From NCBI GenBank assembly GCA_023101885.1, contig JALPQD010000044.1, forward strand, positions 2,226,514 to 2,290,513: a DNA stretch of 64,000 nt. Direction: 5' to 3'. Below, in pieces: positions 42,296 through 52,309 of this stretch (its first letter is position 1; the number at the start of each line of letters is the position of its first letter). The stretch comes from Typhlomys cinereus (lineage: Eukaryota > Chordata > Mammalia > Rodentia > Platacanthomyidae). The translations under genes and the position numbers were made by a program. The notes beneath the pieces are model-generated. The model was not told where the DNA came from and did no database searches. It saw only the letters and a program-made list of their open reading frames with translations.

Positions 42296-42710
42296 ATGGC
42301 CAACCTTACCATAGTCTTCTACATCAATTAATGGCTAGTCCTTGGGCCATGGCTCCTTCAAGCTGTTTGCAGACAAAGTTCCAAAAACAGCAGAAAACTG
42401 TCATGCTCTAAGCATTCTGCTTTCACAGAGTTAATCCAGGATTCATGTATCAGGGTGGTGACTTCACAGGTTATAATGGTACTGGGGCAAGTCTGGATGT
42501 AAGGGGAAGTTTGAGAATGAGGACTTCATCCTAGAGCACATGGGCTCTGGCATCTTGTCCATGGCAGATGCTGGACCAAGCATAGATGCTTCCCAATTCC
42601 GCATCTGCACTTCTGAGGCCAAGTGGTTGGATGGCAAGCTTATTGTATTTGGAAAGATGAAGGTAGCATGAGCACTGTGGAAGCCATGCATCTCTTGGGG
42701 TCCAGGAGGA
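42296..42710 (+). pseudogene. Cyclophilin A processed pseudogene (Ppia-type)
   Basis: Starting at the ATG (42,296), an intronless copy of the peptidyl-prolyl isomerase A coding sequence is recognised through 'cttcaagctgtttgcagaca', 'aaagttccaaaaacagcaga', 'caggattcatgtatcagggt', 'ggcatcttgtccatggcaga' and 'gtggatggcaag'-like 3' parts. It is dead: an early in-frame stop about 11 codons in, a short deletion shifting frame just after, loss of about 30 bp near codon 45, and truncation near 42,710 where a GA tract and B3 SINE begin. The parent is a cytosolic proline isomerase. Retrocopies of it are common in rodents. The neutral decay suggests an old insertion. Confidence 0.9.
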
Positions 42711-42711
42711 A

Positions 42712-42916
42712 GAGATGGAAAGAAGGAGAGAAGGAAGATGAAAAAGAGGGAGGAAGGGAGGGAGGGATAAAAGGCATATGTGCCATGACATGCCTGTGAG
42801 TCAGAGGACATTTCAGAAACTGGTTTTCTCCTTCCACCATGCTTGTCCCATGGATTGAACTCAGATCTCCAAGTTTGCGCTCAGGCATCCTTATCTGCTG
42901 AACCATCTCACTGGCC
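42712..42916 (-). mobile_element. B3-type SINE (-)
   Basis: A GA-rich tail (42,712-42,768) precedes 'gagtcagaggacatttcaga', 'ggttttctccttccaccatg', 'ggattgaactcagatctcca' and a 'catctcactggcccc' head complement. It truncates the Ppia pseudogene. Confidence 0.75.
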
Positions 42917-42929
42917 CCTTGTAGGGGGT

Positions 42930-43308
42930 AGTTAGTTGTAGATACCAACTTGACAATGAGACTTCGGGCATACCTGTGATGAATTAGTAATTAAGACAGG
43001 CCTTAAAGACCCAGCCCATGGTGAGTGGGACTAGTCCCTAGGTAGGTAGATAAAATAGCGAGCAAGCTGGTTGGAAGATGGAAAATTGGTGTTAAGTGTA
43101 CTGGCAAGCAAGAAATGGTCCTTTCTCAACTCTTTCTATGGATGTGCTGTGACTCAGTTTCCTTGATTAGTGATGTTGGCATGAACTCTCTCCTGCCATG
43201 CTGACAAAGTGCAACTGAGAATTATGAACAAGAAGAGTTTCCTTGTCTCCCTAAGTTATTTGGGTCCTATATGCATATTGGCAACAGAAGAGAAACTAGC
43301 ACTATATT
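42930..43308 (+). mobile_element. URR1-like element (+), classical end
   Basis: 'tagttgtagataccaacttg' opens it. 'ttaaagacccagcccatggt', 'ctcctgccatgctgacaaag' and 'ggcaacagaagagaaactag' follow. Confidence 0.78.
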
Positions 43309-43329
43309 TAAGGGGATTTTTAAATAAAT

Positions 43330-43532
43330 ATTTCATCCATTTGAAATAGGGAGAGGGGAAAAGAGAAAGAACCAGACAGGTAGATTCACAGACAGACAGC
43401 ACACAAGTGCATGTGTGAACACCAGAGGATAACTTTGAGAATTCAGGTCTCTTTTTCCACCACGTGGGCTCCAGGAATAGAACTCAGGTATCCAGGTTTG
43501 TGGCCAGGCAGCTTCTGACCATCTCATCAGCC
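43330..43532 (-). mobile_element. B3-type SINE (-)
   Basis: 'accagaggataactttgaga', 'tctttttccaccacgtgggc', 'aggaatagaactcaggtatc' and a head complement 'tctcatcagcc'. Confidence 0.7.
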
Positions 43533-43534
43533 TT

Positions 43535-44520
43535 ATAGTTAAGTTTTGAAAGTTAAAAATAATAGGTCATGTAAATCATCATTATGCGATTTTTAAACCG
43601 AGTATAAGACTACAACAAAACAAATGATGTGTTAAACCCATTGTTATCAAGCGAGAGATAACAGAAATTAGTCAGTATTTCCAAAAACACGAAACAAGAG
43701 CCACCCCAGTGCCTAGCTGCAAAAGGGAAATAGAAGACTAAGCAGGCAGATGTCCTGACAGTAGCTGTCTATTGAGAGCAAACAGACCAGGACTCCCAAT
43801 GCTTCAAGAACAACTTTGCTCATCCACAACCGCAGTACAATCACTTTCTCAGATGAATCTCGCTCCATGTATCCTGTGGTTTTATGAAAATTATCACTGT
43901 AAGAGAAATGTTCCTTCATTCATTACCCCCACACACTAGACTCAGCATAGAATTCAACTAGGAAACTCCGACACACTGAAATTCTACATCTAGTGGCCCT
44001 TTAACAGGTGTTAAACAGGTGTTAGAATTCTGCCTCTGTCACTTACCCATAACCAGGTCATGAGAAAATCATTGACACTTCAAGCCTTGGAATGGCATCA
44101 TTCCCTTGGGGTTGTTGTAAGAAATAATGGGAGTGCTCTGAAACCTCTAAGCATGAATCTTAAGCTCTCAATGAGTTAGACAAGGTGGCTTTATACATTA
44201 AAAGCTGGGTCATCTCAGTAGAAGAGAGAAGATACAAACAAAAAAAAAGATAAAAAGTGAAAGAAGTGTGTGTGGGGGGGGAGACAGTGGAGCCATTGCT
44301 GCTAACCTTCCAAAGCAAAATGCACTGCAAAAGTATGTTATGCCTACTTAGCTATGCCTTGCACGTCAGATCAGCTGCATGGCGTGGGCAAATTACTAAA
44401 ATGACACAAATCATCTAAACTGACTCAAGAAGAAATAAAAAAAACTCAGCAGAGCTAAAACAAATGAAGAGGCTGTATCAATAATCGGGACTCTGCATAA
44501 TAACAAACTACAGTACCTGA
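43535..44520. other. No gene seen; one MIR-like patch
   Basis: 44,025-44,150 resembles a minus-strand MIR ('ctgcctctgtcacttaccc', 'ggggttgttgtaagaaataa'). The rest is unassigned and without a credible ORF. Confidence 0.5.
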
Positions 44521-44529
44521 CGACTTGGC

Positions 44530-45085
44530 TGGTTACTATTAACAAACCCTTTTAAAACAATTTCATTTTTAATGGATGCATAGTCATCATATGTAGAGAG
44601 CTTATGAAATGTACAATTATCAGCATAATTGGCATCTAGCTCCTCAAGCATGTGTCTTCGTGAATACAGATGGAAAAAATCCTTCCTATACTAGCAAACT
44701 AAATCTACAGCACGTTAAAGGAATATGTGCTTCTCACTCCAACCTAATAAGATTCCAAGAATGCAAGGGTGGTTCAGCATATAAACCGAAAGCAATGAAG
44801 CATATCATATCAATTTGAAGGGTCATCTCAATCAATGCAGACATTTGACAAAACCTAACACTCTTGTATCACAAAAAAAACACTAAAAAATAGGATAGAC
44901 AGGAATTCTTCAATATGATAAGACATTTGCGTAGATGGCAACACCTTACATCATCATACTCAATGAAAGAGGGAATGCATTCCCCACCCCCATATAAGGA
45001 ACACAAGGAGGAACCTGAACTCACTGCAGTTACTCAACACTGACCTGGGAATTCTAGCAAGAGCAATACAATCAGAAAAGATGGG
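44530..45085 (+). mobile_element. L1 ORF2 fragment (+)
   Basis: 'ctagcaaactaaatctacag', 'ccaagaatgcaagggtggtt', 'cagcatataaaccgaaagca', 'tctcaatcaatgcagacatt' and 'ttctagcaagagcaatacaa' follow the L1 ORF2 reverse-transcriptase order. Frames are broken. Confidence 0.8.
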
Positions 45086-45319
45086 TAAAATTATGCACTG
45101 TATGGTATATACATATATGTGCATATTATATCATATATATATGTACACTATGATAAAAAAATCAAATTCACTGTCTTCCAGTTCTATCCCTTACAAAGCT
45201 GGATTTTCATCAGTATGAGATGCCATGCATCTGCTTAATATTCATCTGTGCCTACAGAGGATAAAGTAGCATTGGAAAAGTGTCATAGAGGGCATAGGAG
45301 AAAGGAAATGAACTTTTTT

Positions 45320-45535
45320 TTTGTTCATGGAGTGTCTGTGTCCACTCAGATTCGTTTATTGAAAGGCTAAACCCTAGTGCCATGATGTTAGGAGGCGGGG
45401 CTTTTGAGAAGTAATAAAGGAGCTCACCAGGGGGCTGAGCACCCAGATGAGTGTCCCCAGAGAGCTTCCTCAGGCCTTCTACCAAGAGTCTGTATAAGTC
45501 TATGTAAGTCTTCAGACAAACATACATCAATCATG
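45320..45535 (+). mobile_element. Possible MaLR-type LTR fragment (+)
   Basis: 'ggctaaaccctagtgccatg', 'gttaggaggcggggcttttg' and 'agaagtaataaaggagctca' recall the conserved block of mammalian MaLR (MLT/MST) LTRs. The edges are unclear. Confidence 0.4.
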
Positions 45536-45549
45536 CTATGTCTGATCCA

Positions 45550-45642
45550 AACTCAAGACTGGAGTTGGTCATTATAATACATGCCTGTAATTCTAACTCT
45601 TGGGAAGTAGAGGCAGAAAGATCAGGAGTTCAAAGTCACCTT
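45550..45642 (+). mobile_element. B1 fragment (+)
   Basis: 'catgcctgtaattctaactc' and 'gatcaggagttcaaagtcac' mark a B1 truncated by the next element. Confidence 0.65.
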
Positions 45643-45644
45643 GT

Positions 45645-46058
45645 AACCGTTACTCTTAACTATTGCTGTGAGAGAACACCCAAAATCAAATAACTTAAAG
45701 GAGAAAGGGAGATGTGTTCATTCTACAGTTCCAGAGGGGAGAATCAGACTTTCATGGTGGAGGACATATGGCTAGGGGCTGAAACTGGCAGGCCAAGTCA
45801 CACCCATCCATGTGGTGGAAGGCTGCAGAATTCCTGGAGAGTCTCTCTTCTTCCCATTCTTCTGTTATTTGGTTCCTTTTATCTAATCCACTACTAGGAA
45901 GTTTCAATGTGATCTAGGGAGGTTCTGATGGGCTCTGGAGCTGTTCTTTGTATTGTAAATGTGTTGATCCAGATAATCTCTTCAGGTAGTCTCCGCTAAT
46001 CTTAGTTAATGCAGGGTGTGTCAAGTTGACACCCAGGATTAACTATCACACACACCTC
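45645..46058 (-). mobile_element. URR1-like element (-), divergent
   Basis: 'gtgtcaagttgacacccagg' near 46,018 marks its start in reverse. The left end has 'ttgctgtgagagaacaccca'. The middle is more diverged than in other copies. Confidence 0.55.
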
Positions 46059-46675
46059 CATGCTGCCTGCCTAGACTGGACCCCTAATTTGGGATTTCCA
46101 TCCTTAAAGTAGTAACTGCAAAATAAGCATGCTGGTTTTAGTTGAAATACATTTATTTGAGGGTGGGAAACTTTAGGATTCGTACACTAGAAAATATAAA
46201 AGAAGGGTTTTAATGTCTCTCGGCAATTCTTTTTATGTTGCCACTGAGATTGCTCAAAATATTATCGTCAGGTGGCACTTTTTACAACTCTTCCTTTCTC
46301 ACAGATTTTCTGATGATGCTCACTGTCAGTATCCCATAAAACAATGTGTTTTTGCTGAAAAACTCATCTCAATTTGGTATTTACTATGCACCTACAAAGT
46401 CCTGTTATGGATGAGACTTTGGAATAGCAAAATAAACCAATCTGACAATTCATTCAGATGGCAACACAGCAATCATAATTTTTCTGGATTCTGGCGTGAA
46501 GGTCTGTGTCAGAAATTAATTTGTTTAGCAAACATTTTACCTCTCAAAGTTAGGCAAGAATGTCACTAAAACTTACATGATTGATCCACAATAATGTAAA
46601 AAATATTTTTCAAGAAAACTGAGCATTGTTTTGCTCAGTACCAGCTTTACAATATCATATTTATGGTATGAGAAG
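46059..46675. other. No gene seen; noncoding DNA
   Basis: A 118-codon plus ORF at 46,213-46,569 has no recognised domain or exon signal. No repeat family recognised. Confidence 0.45.
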
Positions 46676-46679
46676 TATA

Positions 46680-47445
46680 TTAGTTCTATATTGGTGCATG
46701 GCAGGTTACCCCCAAACTCGGTGTCTGGTTGTCTCAGTTATCAAGTTGATGAGCTCAAGAATCACCTCCGAGACAGGCCTCTGGGCGTTCCTGTGAGAAC
46801 TTATCTAAGTTATGTTAGCCTCTGGGCTTTTGAATGGAGGATTATCTTGGTTAGTTTAAGTGAGGTGGGAAGACCCATCTAGTGTGGGTGGACTCTTTCC
46901 TGGGTCAAGGATATTGAAATGTACAAAAAGAGAAAGTATGACGTGAGAAGATGACTCAATGGGTAAAAGTGCTTGTGGTACAAGCCTGGTGACCTGACTT
47001 TGGATCCCCAGAATCATGTAAAAGCTAAATGCTGTAGCCCAAGCCACTGCAATCCCTGGTGCGCCTACAGAAATGAGAGGCAAAGACAGGAGAATCCAGC
47101 AGTTTATGAGCCAATTAGCCTGGTTTACATAGTGGCGAAGACACTCAAGGAGTCCTTTGCCTCAGTTTACATGCTGTGGTATGGACACATCTGCACTCAC
47201 ACACACACACACACACACGCACAAAGAATTTAATTCCTATAAAAAAAAAGAGAAAACTATCTGAAACACATTGATTCATTGCTATCTGTGTCCTGACTGT
47301 GGCTGACATATGACCAACTGCCTCTAACTCCTTCCCCTTGACTTCCTGCCATGTGTCCCCTTGAACTGTGAGCTACAATAATCCCTTCCTCTCCTAACTT
47401 GCTTTTGTCAGGATATTTTTTTCTCAGCACAAGGAAAGCAAAACA
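46680..47445 (+). mobile_element. URR1-like element (+), classical, split by a SINE
   Basis: The first part (46,680-46,936: 'ggcttttgaatggaggatta', 'ggtgggaagacccatctagt') resumes at 47,250 ('ctgtgtcctgactgtggctg', 'gagctacaataatcccttcc', 'gcttttgtcaggatattttt'). This copy is closest to the URR1 consensus I remember. Confidence 0.8.
46938..47246 (+). mobile_element. B3/B4-type SINE (+) nested in URR1
   Basis: 'gagaagatgactcaatgggt', 'cctggtgacctgactttgga', then a variable body and a CA tail (47,196-47,222) with an A-rich end. Confidence 0.75.
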
Positions 47446-47449
47446 CTTA

Positions 47450-47708
47450 GTGAGTTAAAATAATAATCGTATGTCATCTCTTAGCTTAGCATTTGGGCAA
47501 GGCACAAGCGTGGGCTCCCAAGATTTCTGAAACTTCCATTAGAAGACTGGAATAGAGAATCATCTGAGGGTTACTTACCCTCAGCAATTGCCAGCCGTTG
47601 GTCAAGCTCCAGCTGAGGCTGTCAGTCTAAACACACATCCGTGGTACCCTCCATCACGTGGGTTTCTCAGCATGGCAGCTGAGAGTCTCAGCATCCAGTA
47701 CAGGCTTT
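47450..47708. other. No gene seen; short unassigned stretch
   Basis: Nothing recognised between URR1 and the B3 element. Confidence 0.45.
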
Positions 47709-47709
47709 A

Positions 47710-47868
47710 AATGTTTTTATTTGTTTGAGGGGAGAGAGAGAGAAAACATCTCCTGGCACACATGTGGAAGTTGGAGGATCTCTTTTGTAAGTCAGTTCTC
47801 TCCTTCTGCCATGTGGGCTGTGGGCATCAGACTCAGATGGCCAGGTGCCAACTTGCCAGCCCCAAAAC
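47710..47868 (-). mobile_element. B3-type SINE (-)
   Basis: 'acatgtggaagttggaggat', 'cagttctctccttctgccat', 'ggcatcagactcagatggcc' and 'ccaacttgccagcccc'. Confidence 0.72.
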
Positions 47869-47884
47869 TCTCTTTTAAGACCAC

Positions 47885-47978
47885 CCTCAGGTCAGGCATG
47901 GCAGCTCATATCTACAATCCTAGAACCCAGGAGGATCACCCCAAGTTTGAATGCCTTGAATTTCAGGCTGACCACGGT
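47885..47978 (+). mobile_element. B1 fragment (+), cut by URR1-like element
   Basis: 'gtcaggcatggcagctcata' to 'tgaatttcaggctgacca' is the first two-thirds of a B1. The URR1-like element begins directly after. Confidence 0.7.
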
Positions 47979-47979
47979 G

Positions 47980-48360
47980 TCATAGTTAGACACAGGTGTC
48001 AACTTGATGGTTGAGGGTTTGAGCTCTGGGCACATTTGTGGAGAATTAGTAGCTGAGTTAAGCCCAGAGCGAACCTGAAGATTGTCTAGTTGATAGGGCA
48101 GACCCAACCCATGGTGGGTGGGACTAGGCCCTGAACAGGTGAATAAAATACAGACATGCTGGTCTGACAAGTTAGGATCTTCCCTCTCCTAGCATTATGT
48201 AGAGATGATGTAGACAGTTCCCTCGGCCTGGTGTTGGTGCATGCTCAACCATTAAGTGGACAGACTGTAACGGGACTATCAGTAAGAAAATAAATCTCTT
48301 ATTCCCTTAAGCTGTTTGATGGTCATTTATCAGCAGCCATGCAGGCAAACTGCAACATGG
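47980..48360 (+). mobile_element. URR1-like element (+), long-end subtype
   Basis: The best copy of this subtype: 'gtcatagttagacacaggtg' start, 'cccaacccatggtgggtggg' middle, 'gcagccatgcaggcaaactg' end. The three minus-strand copies at 22,943, 27,690 and 38,802 align to it end to end. Confidence 0.8.
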
Positions 48361-48517
48361 CCCTTGAACCGGGGTTATAAAGTGAGATCCTGGAGAGGGA
48401 GGGACTTCATTTGTGCTATATTTTATTAGTTAAAGAAGTTACAACATTCTGCAAAGGTTCAAGCAGAAGGAATTTATAGATCTCTTAGGGAAAATGTCAA
48501 ATGTTAAAAAGTAAAGG

Positions 48518-48790
48518 TGGGGCTGGGGAGATAGCTCAGCAGTCAAAGCAAGCAAGAGGCCCAGAATTTGAATCCCCAGGAACCATATAAATCCCAGTCT
48601 CTGAAAGAAGAGACTGGAGATCCCCAGGGCAAGCTGGACCCTGTAAGATTAGCCCTGTAAGTGAGCTCTGGGTTTCATTGAGAGACCCTGCCTTAAAGAA
48701 ATGATAATGAGTCCAGACCATGTACCTACATATATGCAACCATACATATGTGTATACCCCACACATATGTACACATGGAAAAGGAAAATT
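48518..48790 (+). mobile_element. B2-superfamily SINE (+), older type
   Basis: Head 'ggggctggggagatagctca'. Body 'gagatccccagggcaagctg', 'gagctctgggtttcattgag'. Same body type as 11,333-11,642. Confidence 0.72.
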
Positions 48791-48952
48791 AAGTATAGTG
48801 AACTTATGGAGTAGGTATATGTTGCTTCAGCTATCTATGTTTAACATAATATGTTACAAGTAAGAAGAAATACAGAGCACTTCTTGCTGCTGAAAGCTGG
48901 TGCCCATTGGCAATCTTGGGGAACAGAGTTTGGTATTCAGAAGTACATGGTG

Positions 48953-49258
48953 GGGGCTGGAGAGGTGGCTCAGGGGTTAAGCCTCCACCTTGCAGGCGGA
49001 AGGTCCTGAGTTCGGATCCCAGATCCCACGTATAGACGCCAGGCAGAAAGCCGGGGCGGCCTGCGCTTCTGGTCCTGGTAGGGCGGAGCCTGTGAATCCC
49101 AGGGCAGAAGGAGGTGGAGGCGCCCATGGTGGTTCGCGAATTCGTCCGTGGTTCTACACATACACAGACACACACACACAGACACGCGCGCACGCACATA
49201 CACACGCATATGCACACAGTTAAATAAATAATAATAATAATAAAAAAATTAAAAAAAA
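48953..49258 (+). mobile_element. Type B SINE (young), plus strand, with target-site duplication
   Basis: Complete type B from 'gggggctggagaggtggctc' to a CACA/ATAA tail. Flanks 'agaagtacatggt' are identical at 48,939-48,951 and 49,259-49,271. Confidence 0.95.
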
Positions 49259-49271
49259 AGAAGTACATGGT

Positions 49272-50320
49272 AGAAGGAGAGAACCCCATCCTTTTCCCCC
49301 TCTTCTTCCCTCCTTCCCCCCTCTCTGCTTCCTGCTGGAGCTCTCACTTTCTCGCTTTCTTACTTAGCATCCCCCCTGAGACACGTACAAATATCTGCAT
49401 GACCACCATCCGGGATACCAAAGAACTGAACTCCACTTCCTAAGGAAAGCTCTGGAGCCTGAGATTCCTGCGGTGATGTCGTCCCACAGAAGTGGCTGTC
49501 AGAAAAAGCAGCACTGTGTAATAAAAGCATGGCCACTAGGACTCGCACCCAAGTGGACTGTGAGCAGGGAGAGAGCCGCCACATCTGCCCGGTTGCCTTT
49601 CCTTCTTCACACGCAGGGTGAAGCCATGTGGTAGAGAGAGCTCTGGGCCGGGAACAGGCACGAAGTCTTTCTGTGGCTCGCTTATTCTCGCTCGGCCATA
49701 CACTCTGTTCTTTCACAAGCTAGTTTCTCAGAGGAATGATTGATGCTGTGTTTTCTTCCCTTCTGATCTGTCCATCTCAGGAAGGTGGGGCATGAAGCCT
49801 GAGACCGTACCAGTCTGCAGAGATGGCACTGGCCACCGGGTGCCTACTGCTGGTTGCAAAGGACACACGGTGATCCTGGGCTCTCCAAACATGACAGAAG
49901 ACCCACTCCCAGAGCCTCTCCCATCTCTTATCATGGGTTTCTTTCTCACAATACACCATCATTAATTTTTTTCTAAACATATTAGTTTACGGGGCTTGTC
50001 TCTTTTTTGTTTTCTATTTTAATTAAACTCTGTTCTTAACCATTTTTTTCTTTTAGGGGGGTTATTCGGCTTCCAACATGTTGAACTGATTTTTTAAGTT
50101 CTGCTCCGAAGTTCTGTAAACCTCTCCAAGACAATTTCTTTTACACAAACAGGGGACCCCATGGTACACCTTCCCCTCAGCCTTTTTATCTATACATTAA
50201 TCTGTATAGTTTAAGAAACTTTCAGAGTAACCCAGTCCAAAGCATCCTCCCCAATCAAGGACCTGAAATTCTACCATCAAAGATAATGTCTGTGGAATAG
50301 GCTCTATTCCTTTTTGTTCT
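49272..50320. other. No gene seen; noncoding DNA
   Basis: About 1 kb, moderately GC-rich in 49,380-49,700. A 118-codon minus ORF (49,360-49,716) and two more minus ORFs overlap it without recognisable domains. No repeat family assigned. Confidence 0.45.
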
Positions 50321-50324
50321 CCCC

Positions 50325-50522
50325 CAAGACAGGGTCTCACGTAACTGAGGCTGGTCTCAAACTTGCTATGTGGCTAAGGGTGACTATGAACTTCTGATCC
50401 TCCTGTCTCCTCTCCCAAGCCCTGGGATCATAAGGATTCACCAGGCAGGGTTGTTGGACATTGAACCCAAGCATTTCTGTGTATTGGGCAAACACTCTAC
50501 CAGCTGAGCCACATGCCCAACC
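50325..50522 (-). mobile_element. ID-B1 composite (B4-type) SINE (-)
   Basis: 'agacagggtctcacgtaact' starts the B1 complement and 'ccagctgagccacatgccca' ends the ID complement. Confidence 0.75.
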
Positions 50523-50524
50523 CA

Positions 50525-51005
50525 CACTTCTCTTTCATACATGAAATTCTAAACAAGCTTACTCTGGCACCTCTGAAAGATTTTCAGAAGGATATTGACA
50601 TACATCTGTGCAAATATATTGTCCCATTTGTACTTGAGAGTTGGATGAGATCAGTAAATTCTCCTGTCCACAGCAGGGACACCATGGGGGGGGATAAGCA
50701 AGAAGAAAAGAACTTTACAGATTATTAAGATGAACTCACTGACACATTTTAAGATGCTTAACACAAGCCCTGTTCCTGATGGTGCTGCAGAACATGCCGG
50801 TTGTTTCCTGCATTTGGAGAAGCTTTTCCCTTGAGTGTTTTAGCTCCGGAAGCCACTTTTTGAGGTGACTCACTGGTGTGATTTGGGTAGGGATATTGCA
50901 GGAAGGACAAGTGTTCCAGTTAGGCCAGCTGGTGTCACCCATTCTGCTAGCCTCTGTCCTTAGCCAGGACCAAGTTTTTTACTGGAGGAACAAGAAATAT
51001 GGTCT
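50525..51005. other. No gene seen; noncoding DNA
   Basis: Unassigned sequence with two small overlapping ORFs on opposite strands. Confidence 0.45.
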
Positions 51006-51009
51006 CTTA

Positions 51010-51275
51010 GGTTTGAGGAGATGACTCAGGAGTTAAAGCCTCAAAAGCAAAAGACCTGAGTTCAGATTTTCAGATCTCATGTAAAAAAGTAGAAAATGTT
51101 GGCAGCCTATAATTCCAACCCTGGAAGACAGAACCTGGGAAACCCCAGAGTAAAGCAATAAGGAGATAGAGCCATTTATGATAACTCCCGATGTCATCCT
51201 TGGAAAACCACAGGCACACACACTCAAGTATTCTCTAGTACACACAGACAATGTAGATGCACACACTCATATGGA
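51010..51275 (+). mobile_element. Type A SINE (+)
   Basis: 'ggtttgaggagatgactcag', 'aaagacctgagttcagattt', 'ccagagtaaagcaataagga' and 'caggcacacacactcaagta' mark an old copy. Its tail leads into a purine tract. Confidence 0.82.
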
Positions 51276-51570
51276 CAGAGAAAGAAAGAGAAAGAGAGAA
51301 AGAAGGAAGGAAGGAAGGAAGGAAGGAAGGAAGGAAGGAAGGAAGGAAGGAAGGAAGGAAGGAAAAAGGGATGGAGGGAGAAAAGAAAGAAAGAGAGAAA
51401 GAAAGAAAGAAGAGAAGGAAAAGGAGAGAGAGAAGGAGAGAAGGGAGGACGAAATAAGAGAGAGAGATAGAGACATACGAGAGAGAAAGAAAGAAAAAAG
51501 AAAGAAGAAAGAAAGAAGAAAGAAAGAAAGACAGAAAGGAGAAGAAAAAGGACAAGAAGGAGAGAAGGAA
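51276..51570. repeat. Purine tract with (GGAA)n core
   Basis: About 295 bp almost free of pyrimidines on the plus strand. The core GGAA array is at 51,301-51,363 and the rest is GAAA/GAGA. It yields K/E/R-rich and S/F/L-rich ORFs up to 135 codons, all artefacts. Confidence 0.97.
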
Positions 51571-51584
51571 AGAATTCCAGAGTA

Positions 51585-51862
51585 GAGACCATTCGAATCT
51601 TCATTCTAGCCGACAACGGCGCGAACTCGCTTACCAGCCATCTAGCCTAGAGACATCCTCATCAAGAACTACCTCCCTAACTCACCTAACTCCAGACATA
51701 CTCAATCCAAGAACCCTTCGGAGTCTTCTCTTCGATCTCGCTATCGCTCCCTCACTCCACCCGATGGATAACGCCGACATCCCAAGAAGAGATCGCTCTC
51801 CACCGCCCTCCGTCTGCGTCTCGCCTTATCTGCATGTATCTCACCGCTACCTCCATAACGAG
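51585..51862. other. CpG-rich, compositionally foreign block
   Basis: About 20 CpG in 270 bp, against close to none nearby, with no repeat family, no ORF of note and pyrimidine-rich wording (for example 'cttcgatctcgctatcgctc'). It sits between two GA tracts (51,276-51,570 and 51,863-51,888). I suspect a consensus or assembly error over a long purine repeat, but a real insert is possible. Confidence 0.6.
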
Positions 51863-51984
51863 AGAAAGAGAGAAAGAAAACAAACAAGCAAGGTCTCTTC
51901 CACTGAATATAGAGAACGCTAGTCCATACTGCTTGGAGATCCTTTGGTGAAGCACAGCACGAAAGAAGCTCTAGAACCGGGAGA

Positions 51985-52300
51985 CAGGGAGTTGATAAGC
52001 AAGATGGTAGGTCACAGGCCTGAATTTGATCCCCTAAAGCCCAAATAGTGTCAGGAGAGAAATGATTTCTGAAACTTGTCCTCCGATCGCCACCTATGCC
52101 ATGGCATACATGCCTCCTATGTCCACCTATGCCATGCATACATGCCTCCTATGTCCACCTATGCCACGGCATATATGCCTCCTATGTCCACCTATGCCAC
52201 AGCATACATGCCTCCTATGTCCACCTATGCCACGGCACACATGCCTCCTATGTCCACCTATGCCCCGGCACACATACACACACCTTCTCTCTTTCCCAAA
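51985..52300 (+). mobile_element. B3-type SINE (+) with an expanded 3' end
   Basis: The head region 'agttgataagcaagatggta', then 'gcctgaatttgatcccctaa' and 'cttgtcctccgatcgccacc' precede a tandem array derived from the 'tatgccatggcatacatg' SINE tail motif. Confidence 0.6.
52093..52270 (+). repeat. 33-bp minisatellite, about 5 copies
   Basis: The unit reads roughly 'tgcctcctatgtccaccta' plus 'tgccacggcatacA', about 33 bp, with a shorter second unit and a few substitutions. Because 33 is divisible by 3, three frames stay open over the array and give an 11-residue protein repeat, without sign of a real gene. Confidence 0.92.
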
Positions 52301-52309
52301 TAAGAAGCA

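Noticed and set aside
51178..51616. Long K/E/R-rich and S/F/L-rich ORFs
   Set aside because: Products of a purine tract read on either strand.
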